Assembly: GCF_003097235.1 (NCBI RefSeq)
Contig: NZ_QEQQ01000020.1
Coordinates: 44,505-108,504, forward strand
Direction: 5' to 3'
DNA length: 64,000 nt
Origin: Pseudomonas sp. CC120222-01a
Lineage (GTDB): Bacteria > Pseudomonadota > Gammaproteobacteria > Pseudomonadales > Pseudomonadaceae
In this document: positions 26,159-33,114 of the stretch, in pieces
Layout: the number at the start of each line of letters is the position of its first letter
How positions within the stretch are numbered: the first letter of the stretch is position 1
Position numbers and translations under genes: made by a program
Notes under the pieces: generated by a model
The model's input: the letters and a program-made list of their open reading frames with translations, nothing else
What the model was told of the DNA's origin: nothing
Databases searched by the model: none

Positions 26159-26725
26159 ATGTCCGGCCTCGAACTCATCGCCGCCGTGCTCGGCGTCACC
26201 GCCGTGTGGCTCACCGTCAAACAGAACGCCTGGTGCTGGCCGATCGGCCTGGTCATGGTGCTGATCTATGGCTGGCTGTTCTACGAGGTGAAGTTGTACT
26301 CGGGCATGCTGCTGCAACTGGCCTACGCCGTGCTGCAGCTGTATGGCTGGTGGCAGTGGAAGCGCCCGGACCGGGTCGAGGACGCTCGCCAGGTCTCGCG
26401 CCTGCCAACCCGGGCACTGTGCGGCGGGTTGCTGGCAGGGCTGCTGCTGAGCGTGGCGCTCGGGGCGGCGATGGCCGGCTGGACCGATGCCGCCCTGCCC
26501 TGGCTGGATGCCACCCTGACCGGCTTCAGCCTGGTCGCGCAATTGTGGATGGCGCAAAAGCGCGTGCAGTGCTGGCCGCTGTGGATCGTGGTGGATGTGG
26601 TCTATGTCGGCCAGTACCTGCACCAGCAGTTGTACTTCACCGCCGGTTTCTTTGCCGTGTTGACCCTGATCGCGGTACGCGGCTGGCTGGAATGGCGCCG
26701 TGACCCGGCAGTGGTGCAAGCATGA
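26159..26725 (+). CDS. pnuC: nicotinamide riboside transporter PnuC
   Basis: A 188-residue, seven-helix protein of the PnuC family (facilitated nicotinamide riboside uptake). The family pattern of Trp/Asn residues in the binding path is visible: TVKQNAWCWPIGLVMVLIYGWLFYEVKLYSGMLLQ, LYGWWQW, WPLWIVVDVVYVGQYL. A TACAAT -10-like element lies at 26123. The end overlaps the next gene (ATGA), which encodes the kinase that would trap the imported riboside. Confidence 0.88.
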   Translation: MSGLELIAAVLGVTAVWLTVKQNAWCWPIGLVMVLIYGWLFYEVKLYSGMLLQLAYAVLQLYGWWQWKRPDRVEDARQVSRLPTRALCGGLLAGLLLSVALGAAMAGWTDAALPWLDATLTGFSLVAQLWMAQKRVQCWPLWIVVDVVYVGQYLHQQLYFTAGFFAVLTLIAVRGWLEWRRDPAVVQA

Positions 26726-27273
26726 AGGTTCTGGTGCTGTGCGGCCCGGAGTCGAGCGGTAAAAGCTGGTTGAGCGGTGAAATCCAGGCGCATTTCGGCG
26801 GTATCGTGGTGGCCGAATACGTGCGCCACTTCATCGACCAGGAGTGCCGCGACACCTGCTATGCCGATGTCCCCACCATCGCCCGCGGCCAACTGGCCTG
26901 GGAAGACCAGGCGCGCCAGCAGGCACCCGAACTGCTGATCCTCGATACCCACTTGCTCAGCAACATGTTGTGGAGCCATGCCCTGTTCGACGCTTGCCCG
27001 CCCTGGCTGGAACAGGCTTTGCTTGACCGTCGTTACGACCTGCACCTGCTGCTCAGCCCACAGGGGGTGGGCTGGGTCGCCGATGGACAGCGCAGCCAGC
27101 CGGACCTTGCCGACCGCCAGGCGTTCTTCGACGACAGCCGCCGCTGGCTGGAGCGCCACGGGCAACCGCTGCAGATCATCGAAGGTGACTGGCCGCAACG
27201 CAGCGCGACGGCCCTGCTTGCGGTTCAGCGCCTGCTGCAAGGAAAAACCCCGGTCTGCCCCACCGAGTGTTAA
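26722..27273 (+). CDS. NadR-like ribosylnicotinamide kinase (AAA ATPase domain)
   Basis: A 183-residue P-loop kinase equivalent to the C-terminal domain of NadR. The Walker A is GPESSGKSWLSGE (residues about 8-20); VVAEYVRHFID and LLILDTHLLSNMLWS follow as in NadR kinases, then a nucleoside-lid region (VADGQRSQPDLADRQAFFDD). It has neither the DNA-binding nor the nucleotidyltransferase domain of enteric NadR. With pnuC it forms a two-gene NAD salvage operon. Confidence 0.85.
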   Translation: MKVLVLCGPESSGKSWLSGEIQAHFGGIVVAEYVRHFIDQECRDTCYADVPTIARGQLAWEDQARQQAPELLILDTHLLSNMLWSHALFDACPPWLEQALLDRRYDLHLLLSPQGVGWVADGQRSQPDLADRQAFFDDSRRWLERHGQPLQIIEGDWPQRSATALLAVQRLLQGKTPVCPTEC

Positions 27274-27419
27274 CCCCATGACACACCTGGCTGAGGCCAA
27301 GCCCCCGTTTTTGCGGGCTTCCAGCCATTTTTGGGGGCAGTGTCAAGGCGGTGAAACAATCGTCAAAAAGCCACTTCGAGTAACGCAAATGCAGGGCCAA
27401 ACACCCATTCCCTGAAAAT

Positions 27420-27439
27420 CTGTCTCAGCGCTGATACAG
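27420..27439. promoter_or_regulatory. 20-bp palindrome upstream of fap promoter (possible activator site)
   Basis: CTGTcTCAGCGCTGAtACAG: 18 of 20 bases are palindromic. It lies 63 bases before the sigma-54 -24 element, the usual distance for a bacterial enhancer-binding-protein site. A second inverted repeat, GTTGAA/TTCAAC, follows at 27443-27473. Confidence 0.55.
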
Positions 27440-27502
27440 CTAGTTGAAAGTTCGTTCAGGCATTGCGTTCAACCTACTGATCTTGAACAGATATCCAAAA
27501 AC

Positions 27503-27517
27503 GGCACGCCTTTCGCT
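27503..27517 (+). promoter_or_regulatory. sigma-54 (RpoN) type promoter of the fap operon
   Basis: GGCACGCCTTTCGCT has the invariant GG-N10-GC spacing of -24/-12 promoters and matches the GGCACG half exactly; TCGC replaces the usual TTGC. It would start transcription near 27528, about 43 bases before fapA. Confidence 0.65.
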
Positions 27518-27570
27518 CTCCTCCTTCGCAACGCTGAACAAGACCAGCGCTCTAAGAAGGAGTAGCCGTC

Positions 27571-28002
27571 ATGGGGAAACTGGATAGAGGCGTTTTTCGC
27601 CTGTTGCTGGTCGGCTGTGCACTGGCTTCGGCGCTACCCGCATACGCCGATAACGGCATCATCGTGATCACCCGCGATGTGCAACCGCGCATGGCCATTC
27701 GCGCACCCCTGGCGCCCGACCCCTACCCCACCACCGCCAATGCCAACCCCTCCGCGCAAGTGCTCAAGCAGACCAATGAATTGAGCGATGGCGACTTCGC
27801 CAGCATCACCAGCGGCACGGGAATTTCCTCGCTGATCACCCAGCAGACCGACAACCTTGGTGGCCAAATCGGCAACCAGACGCAGCTGTCAAACCAGGCA
27901 GCCGGGCGTGGCACCGGTTCAGGCAACGGCATTTCCAACATGGTCAACTCAAGCGTCCAGCGCGGTCTCGCCCCACTGCAGATCCTCACGGGAGGCAAAT
28001 GA
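27571..28002 (+). CDS. fapA: FapA, functional amyloid accessory protein
   Basis: A 143-residue exported protein, first gene of a complete fapABCDEF operon for Pseudomonas functional amyloid. The signal peptide ends PAYA; the mature part is Asn/Gln/Ser rich (QVLKQTNELSDGDFASITSG, NLGGQIGNQTQLSNQ). FapA is thought to act as a periplasmic chaperone that keeps the FapB and FapC monomers unaggregated. AAGGAG lies just before the ATG. The fapB start follows one base after the stop. Confidence 0.92.
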   Translation: MGKLDRGVFRLLLVGCALASALPAYADNGIIVITRDVQPRMAIRAPLAPDPYPTTANANPSAQVLKQTNELSDGDFASITSGTGISSLITQQTDNLGGQIGNQTQLSNQAAGRGTGSGNGISNMVNSSVQRGLAPLQILTGGK

Positions 28003-28003
28003 C

Positions 28004-28594
28004 ATGAGGCAGACGCTGTTAATCCTGGCCCTGTTGAGCAGTGCCTCGGCACTGGCGCAATCACCCACACCATCACCCGTTCCGGTGATCAACGACGCCA
28101 ACATCGACAGCTCTGGCGCGCAATACCAAGGCAACTTCAGCGTCAACCAGGCTGCAGGCGACAGCCAGCAACAGGCCAATGCCCGGGCAATCGCCACCGG
28201 TCACGAAGCCAATGCGACCACGCAGATCCGCCAACGCCAGCTTTCCATCGTCGACCCCAACATGGGCGCCAGCGCCAGTATCCAGGGCAATGCCTTCAGC
28301 CATGGCAGCGGCGCACTGGGCGTCAACCAGAGCGCCGGGGCCGCCACTCAGCAGGCCAACGCCCTGCGCATCAGCATCAGTACACAACCGCAAAGCATCG
28401 ATGACAGCGTCCTGCTGCAACAGAACGTGGCGCTGATCAACAGCTCCGATCCATCTGATACCTCACCCGGCTATCGCCATGTCACCACCGGTGACCAGGC
28501 ATTCACCGGTAGCCGCGGGGTCATCCAGCTGAATCAGAGCGCCGGGGTGGGTAACCAGACGGCAAACACCCTGAGCGTAAGGGTCGCGAACTGA
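28004..28594 (+). CDS. fapB: FapB, minor amyloid subunit / nucleator
   Basis: A 196-residue secreted amyloidogenic protein with a signal peptide ending ALAQ. Three imperfect repeats contain the amyloid core pattern: FSVNQAAGDSQQQANARAIA, LGVNQSAGAATQQANALRIS and IQLNQSAGVGNQTANTLSVRV. The linkers between them are short. FapB is regarded as the fibre nucleator. No cysteines. It is coupled to fapA. Confidence 0.92.
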   Translation: MRQTLLILALLSSASALAQSPTPSPVPVINDANIDSSGAQYQGNFSVNQAAGDSQQQANARAIATGHEANATTQIRQRQLSIVDPNMGASASIQGNAFSHGSGALGVNQSAGAATQQANALRISISTQPQSIDDSVLLQQNVALINSSDPSDTSPGYRHVTTGDQAFTGSRGVIQLNQSAGVGNQTANTLSVRVAN

Positions 28595-28654
28595 CCCAGT
28601 TAGGTAGATAGGTACAGGTAAGAACAACACTTAACCTAAAGACGGAGAAACACC

Positions 28655-30145
28655 ATGAAACCCTCGATGGCAATCAAGCCTCTGGTTTTCGCAATTGCTG
28701 CGGTCATGGCTGTTGCTGCACAAGCGAATCAAAACGATCGTCGTGATCACGACCACCACAACAACAACCACCGGCAAATGGACAAGGCGGTCTACACCAA
28801 CGCCACTGCCACTGCCACTGACTCCCAGAGAAGCACCGGCAACACCATTCGTAACGAAGGCACCATCAACGAAGCCGAAATGAGCAGCTCCGGTGCTGGC
28901 GCAAGCGGCAACGTAGGTGTCAACGTGGCCGCCGGTAACGGCAACCAGCAGGATAACGCTGCGGCCATCGCCAACACGTCGTCCAACAATGCCGATATCG
29001 ACAACAGCTTCGTCTTCGGCACTGCCACGGCGACCGCTGAAGTTACCCAGCGCAGCAACAACAACACCGTCAACAACTGGTCGACCCAAAGCTCCGCCGT
29101 CATGAGTGGCTCGGCCGACGGTAGCAGCGGCAACATTGGTATCAACATTGCTGGCGGCGACCTGAACCAGCAAAAAAATACCATGGCCATCGCCAACAAC
29201 GCCGCGCCTATCGGCAACTCCACCGCAACTGCCTCGGCCGACCAGAACGGCCCTGGCCTGACAGTGAACAACAATGCCGACCGCACCTACCGGGTCGATA
29301 CGCTGACCTTCACCACGTCTTCGAGTGGTTCGGCCTCGCGTAGCGGCGCGTTCGATGCCAGCGTCGACAAGAGCTCCAGCTCCAGCTACAGCGCGTCGGG
29401 CAGCCAAAGCGCCAGTGCCAGCGGCAGCAAGAGCAGCAGCTCCAGCGGTTCGAGCAGCATGACCGCCAGCGGCTCCAACAGCAGCAGCTCCAGCGGCAGC
29501 AACAGCATGAACGCCAGTGGCTCCAACAACTGGGCTGCGAACGGCTCGTCCAGCCGCGACCACAGCTCGTCGTCCAACACCACGGTTAGCGCATCGCTCG
29601 ATGCCAGCGCCAATGGCAGCGCATCGTCGTCGCAAACCTTCGGCAATTTCACTCGCTCGCGCAGCAGCGACTTCGACGCATCGCTCAGTGCATCGCTGGA
29701 TGCATCGGTCGACAAGTCGCATCAGTCCAACAGCAACTCGTCGTTCGACAAGTCGCTCAGCTCGTCCTTCGACAGGTCCTATGACTCCTCGTATGACCGT
29801 AGCCATGACTCGTCCTACGACAAGTCTCGCGATACTTCCTACGAGAAGGCCAACGCCTCGGCATGGGAGAAAGCCAGTGCCTCGGCCTACGAGAAAGCTG
29901 GCGAAAAAGCCTCGCAGTCGTCGGACAGCATCTCGAAGAGCTTCAGCGAGTCTAGCGAGTACGCGCTGAGCAACACCGTGTCGTTCCAAGTGCTGACCCC
30001 GACCGGCTGGGCCAACCCTGTGACCAACACCGCTACCCTGAGTGGTTCGGTGAACGGTGGCAGCGGCAACCTGGGCGTGAACGTGGCGGCAGGTGTGGGC
30101 AACCAGCAAAGCAACTCGCTGGCCATCTCCAACACCTCGATGTAA
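28655..30145 (+). CDS. fapC: FapC, major amyloid fibre subunit
   Basis: A 496-residue secreted protein with a signal peptide (VFAIAAVMAVAAQA) and a His/Asn-rich mature N-terminus. Three amyloid repeats share the G-V/I-N-V/I-A-x-G-x-x-N-Q-Q core: R1 at about residues 69-108, R2 at 144-182, R3 at 458-492. The R1-R2 linker is about 35 residues; the R2-R3 linker is about 270 residues, made of a Ser/Gly block (residues 222-310) and a Ser-Asp/Tyr-Lys periodic block (340-430). No cysteine is present. FapC forms the bulk of biofilm amyloid fibres. A 60-base gap separates it from fapB. Confidence 0.93.
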   Translation: MKPSMAIKPLVFAIAAVMAVAAQANQNDRRDHDHHNNNHRQMDKAVYTNATATATDSQRSTGNTIRNEGTINEAEMSSSGAGASGNVGVNVAAGNGNQQDNAAAIANTSSNNADIDNSFVFGTATATAEVTQRSNNNTVNNWSTQSSAVMSGSADGSSGNIGINIAGGDLNQQKNTMAIANNAAPIGNSTATASADQNGPGLTVNNNADRTYRVDTLTFTTSSSGSASRSGAFDASVDKSSSSSYSASGSQSASASGSKSSSSSGSSSMTASGSNSSSSSGSNSMNASGSNNWAANGSSSRDHSSSSNTTVSASLDASANGSASSSQTFGNFTRSRSSDFDASLSASLDASVDKSHQSNSNSSFDKSLSSSFDRSYDSSYDRSHDSSYDKSRDTSYEKANASAWEKASASAYEKAGEKASQSSDSISKSFSESSEYALSNTVSFQVLTPTGWANPVTNTATLSGSVNGGSGNLGVNVAAGVGNQQSNSLAISNTSM

Positions 30146-30158
30146 CCACTGCGGTCTG

Positions 30159-30184
30159 GAGGCTCCCTGCGGGGAGCCTCTTTC
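30159..30184 (+). terminator. intra-operon stem-loop between fapC and fapD
   Basis: GAGGCTCCC, 4 bases, GGGAGCCTC followed by TTTCT, 13 bases after the fapC stop. It has the form of a partial terminator or RNA-protecting hairpin and could lower fapDEF output relative to fapC. Confidence 0.7.
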
Positions 30185-30213
30185 TAACAAGAAAAAGGCA
30201 GGGGGCGTCGAAC

Positions 30214-30894
30214 ATGCGCATTATCGCCTTGGCAATTCTGCTGTCCATCGCCAGCGTCGGCGAAGCCTCGCAGATGCCGTTGTCCGTGCTGCCGGGTGGT
30301 GCAGTGATCTACAAACCGGTCCAGAGCATCCGCGAACGCAAATTCGCCGACCTGGTCCAGCAAAAAACCGACTTCAGCTGTGGCGCAGCGTCGCTGGCGA
30401 CCATCCTGCGCCAGGCCTACTGGCTGGACGTGGATGAAAACCAGGTCATCGAGGGCATGCTGGCCCACGCCAATGAAGACCTGGTGCGTACCCAAGGCTT
30501 CTCGATGCTCGACATGAAGCACTACGTGGAAAGCCTCGGCATGCGTGCACGCGGCTACAAGGTAGCCCCCGACACCTTGCCCAGCATCCGTATCCCGGTG
30601 GTCGTGCTGATGGACATCCGCGGCTACAAGCACTTCGTAGTGATGCAGAAGGTCGACCGAGGCTGGGTGTACATCGGGGATCCGGTCCTGGGCCACAAAC
30701 GCTTCAAGCTCGACGATTTCGTCAAAGGCTGGAACGGCATCATCTTCGCCGTCATCGGCAAAGGCTATGACAAGAACAACATCCTGCTCGACCCACCGCT
30801 GCCGCTGAGCGCGAAGAACCGCATCAGCAATTTCACGCCGGTGCCGGACGCAGAGTTGATGGACTTCGGTTTCATTCAAAGCGACTTCTTCTAA
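30214..30894 (+). CDS. fapD: FapD, C39-family cysteine protease of the amyloid system
   Basis: A 226-residue periplasmic protease with a signal peptide (LAILLSIASVGEAS). The C39 peptidase triad is visible: Cys in DFSCGAASLATIL (C56), His in GYKHFVVM (H140) and Asp in YIGDPVLG (D156), plus the oxyanion Gln in VQQKTDF. The domain ends in a hydrophilic tail. FapD is needed for Fap assembly, possibly processing a Fap component. It starts after the hairpin at 30159. Confidence 0.92.
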   Translation: MRIIALAILLSIASVGEASQMPLSVLPGGAVIYKPVQSIRERKFADLVQQKTDFSCGAASLATILRQAYWLDVDENQVIEGMLAHANEDLVRTQGFSMLDMKHYVESLGMRARGYKVAPDTLPSIRIPVVVLMDIRGYKHFVVMQKVDRGWVYIGDPVLGHKRFKLDDFVKGWNGIIFAVIGKGYDKNNILLDPPLPLSAKNRISNFTPVPDAELMDFGFIQSDFF

Positions 30895-30939
30895 CGACTT
30901 TCTTTCAATGACGTAGGGCAAGACGCTCAGGGAGCACCC

Positions 30940-31686
30940 ATGAAGACTTCCCTCTGGCTGGCAGTGGTATGCCTGGCCGCCAGCCTGCCAACCCATGCAG
31001 AAACGTTCAAACCGATCGAGTTGAAGGATCAGGAGCTGGCCAACCTGCGCGGCCGCTACGTGATGCCTGGGCGGATCGTGAGCTTTGGCATCGTCATGAC
31101 CAGCACTTGGCAGAACGCCAACGGTGAGGTGATTGGTGCGACTTCAGCGATGCAGGTCCAGCAATCGACCATCAAGCCACAGTTCTATGTCTCGATGATC
31201 GATGAAAAAGGCACTGGCAGTTCACAGACCAGCAGCACCGGTACCGGCACCGTCAGCGGTGGCAGCGGCCTCAACACCACCCAGGGCGTGACCCAGGTGG
31301 TACGGGCTGCCGGCGACTTCAACTCGGCCAACAACAATGTCGATATCAATGTCACCAAAGGCAACGAGGCACCTGCCGGGCAGCCGCAGGGCCAGGCCCT
31401 GGCTGCGGGCTCTACGCTGGTGGGGAGCAATGGCGCTGGCACATTGAGCGTGTCGTCCACCGGCACTGGCGTGCAGATGAATATCGTCGCCAACGGCAAC
31501 CAGGGCAACTCGGCGCAAAGCCTGGGCCAAGGTGGGCTGATGCAGAACACCACCCTGCTGGGCGCCAGCAACCGTGTGAGCAACCTGACATCTCTCAATG
31601 TCGTGCTCCGCGACAGTCCGCCAATGGCGGGTTCCGTGAGCGCCAATCTTGAGCAACTTAAAGGCCTCCGCAATCTCGGATACTGA
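30940..31686 (+). CDS. fapE: FapE, minor extracellular amyloid component
   Basis: A 248-residue exported protein (signal peptide ending THA). An N-terminal globular part (ELANLRGRYVMPGRIVSFGI) is followed by a Gly/Ser/Thr/Asn-rich region with amyloid-like GNQGNSAQSL and AGSTLVGSNGAG segments. FapE is found in small amounts in purified Fap fibres and may cap them. Its place between fapD and fapF is the standard order. Confidence 0.9.
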   Translation: MKTSLWLAVVCLAASLPTHAETFKPIELKDQELANLRGRYVMPGRIVSFGIVMTSTWQNANGEVIGATSAMQVQQSTIKPQFYVSMIDEKGTGSSQTSSTGTGTVSGGSGLNTTQGVTQVVRAAGDFNSANNNVDINVTKGNEAPAGQPQGQALAAGSTLVGSNGAGTLSVSSTGTGVQMNIVANGNQGNSAQSLGQGGLMQNTTLLGASNRVSNLTSLNVVLRDSPPMAGSVSANLEQLKGLRNLGY

Positions 31687-31733
31687 ACTACGCTCATGTC
31701 TCATCGTATGTAGTCAGAAGGGACGGCTAATCC

Positions 31734-33014
31734 ATGCACCGTTTGTCGACGTTCAGAGCTATCGTTTGTATTTCAACATTGGCCCCGGCCACTCTGCTGC
31801 AAGCGGCAACCGACCCTCAGGTCGAAGCACTCAAACAGGAACTGATTGCGCTGAAACAGCGCTACGAGGCCCAACAGAACGCATTGATGGTGCTCGAACA
31901 GCGGCTCAAGCAGGTCGAGGAGGCCCCCGCACAACCGCAACCGAAGCGCCTGACCAAGTCCCCCGCACAGGGGGTGAAAGGCGGCCAGACCGTGGCCACC
32001 GGCACGCCGGGCAGCAGCGGCGCCTCCTATGGGCAGTCACTGCAGGACAACTCGGAGCCGGCGCAGAGCGTGTCCAACCTGTATGACGAGGCCAGCGGCT
32101 TCTTCGGTGGCGGCAAGTTCAGCGTCGAAACCGGGCTGACCTACACCCACTACGACACCCGCGCCCTGGTGCTCAACGGGTTCCTGGCGCTGGACTCGAT
32201 CTTCCTCGGCAACATCAACATCGACCGCATCAAGGCAGACAACTGGACCCTGGACCTGACGGCGCGCTACAACGTCGACCAGCGTTGGCAGTTCGACATC
32301 AACGTGCCCATCGTCTACCGCGATTCCACCTACTCGTCCGGTGGTGCAGGCGGGGCCGCCGGGGTCACGTCCGACGCTTCGGTCACCCGCGACCCGACTA
32401 TCGGCGACGTCAACTTCGGCATCGCCTACAAGTTCCTCGATGAGAACGAGACCTGGCCGGATGCCGTTGCCACCTTGCGCGTGAAGGCGCCAACCGGCAA
32501 GGACCCATACGGCATCAAGCTGAAACAGGTGGCGGGCAACGACAACCTGTCGGTACCTGAGGACCTGCCGACCGGTAACGGTGTGTGGGCAATCACCCCA
32601 GGCATCTCGCTGGTCAAGACCTTCGACCCCGCCGTGCTGTTCGGCAGCCTGTCGTACACCTACAACATGCAGGACTCGTTCAGCGACATCAGCCCGCAGG
32701 TGAACACCAAGGTGCCGGGTGACGTGAAACTCGGTGACTCCTGGCAGGTCGGCGGTGGTATTGCCTTTGCCCTCAACGAGAAGATGAGTATGTCGTTCTC
32801 GGTTACCGATCAGTTCGCCCGCAAGAGCAAGATCAAGCCCGACGGCAGCGACTGGCAATCGATTACCAACAGCGACTATAACGCGGCCAACTTCAACGTC
32901 GGCCTGACCTTCGCTGCCTCCAACAACCTGACGATCGTGCCCAACTTGTCGATTGGCCTGACAGACGATGCACCGGACTTTTCCTTCAGCCTGAAGTTCC
33001 CGTATTACTTCTGA
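31734..33014 (+). CDS. fapF: FapF, outer-membrane pore for amyloid secretion
   Basis: A 426-residue protein: signal peptide, N-terminal coiled coil (about residues 28-65, VEALKQELIALKQRYEAQQ), Pro/Gly linker, then a C-terminal beta-barrel of about 300 residues with alternating amphipathic strands ending FSLKFPYYF, an outer-membrane terminus with final Phe. FapF forms trimeric barrels, gated by the N-terminal helix, that release FapB, FapC and FapE. Last gene of the operon. Confidence 0.92.
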   Translation: MHRLSTFRAIVCISTLAPATLLQAATDPQVEALKQELIALKQRYEAQQNALMVLEQRLKQVEEAPAQPQPKRLTKSPAQGVKGGQTVATGTPGSSGASYGQSLQDNSEPAQSVSNLYDEASGFFGGGKFSVETGLTYTHYDTRALVLNGFLALDSIFLGNINIDRIKADNWTLDLTARYNVDQRWQFDINVPIVYRDSTYSSGGAGGAAGVTSDASVTRDPTIGDVNFGIAYKFLDENETWPDAVATLRVKAPTGKDPYGIKLKQVAGNDNLSVPEDLPTGNGVWAITPGISLVKTFDPAVLFGSLSYTYNMQDSFSDISPQVNTKVPGDVKLGDSWQVGGGIAFALNEKMSMSFSVTDQFARKSKIKPDGSDWQSITNSDYNAANFNVGLTFAASNNLTIVPNLSIGLTDDAPDFSFSLKFPYYF

Positions 33015-33019
33015 GATCC

Positions 33020-33036
33020 GGGGCGCATCGCGCCCC
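33020..33036 (+). terminator. stem-loop after fapF
   Basis: GGGGCGC/GCGCCCC with a 3-base loop, five bases past the fapF stop; no strong T run, but the position fits the end of the operon. Confidence 0.55.
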
Positions 33037-33114
33037 AATTGGTTACCAACCTTGTAGCCAACGGCTTTCCGGGTATCGGCCTGTTATCATCGCGCACAAA
33101 TGTGTGACGATTTC

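Noticed and set aside
29380..29960. Short periodic repeats in fapC considered as a CRISPR-like or satellite array
   Set aside because: The repeats are in frame, coding and encode the Ser-rich FapC linker; there are no unique spacers of constant length.
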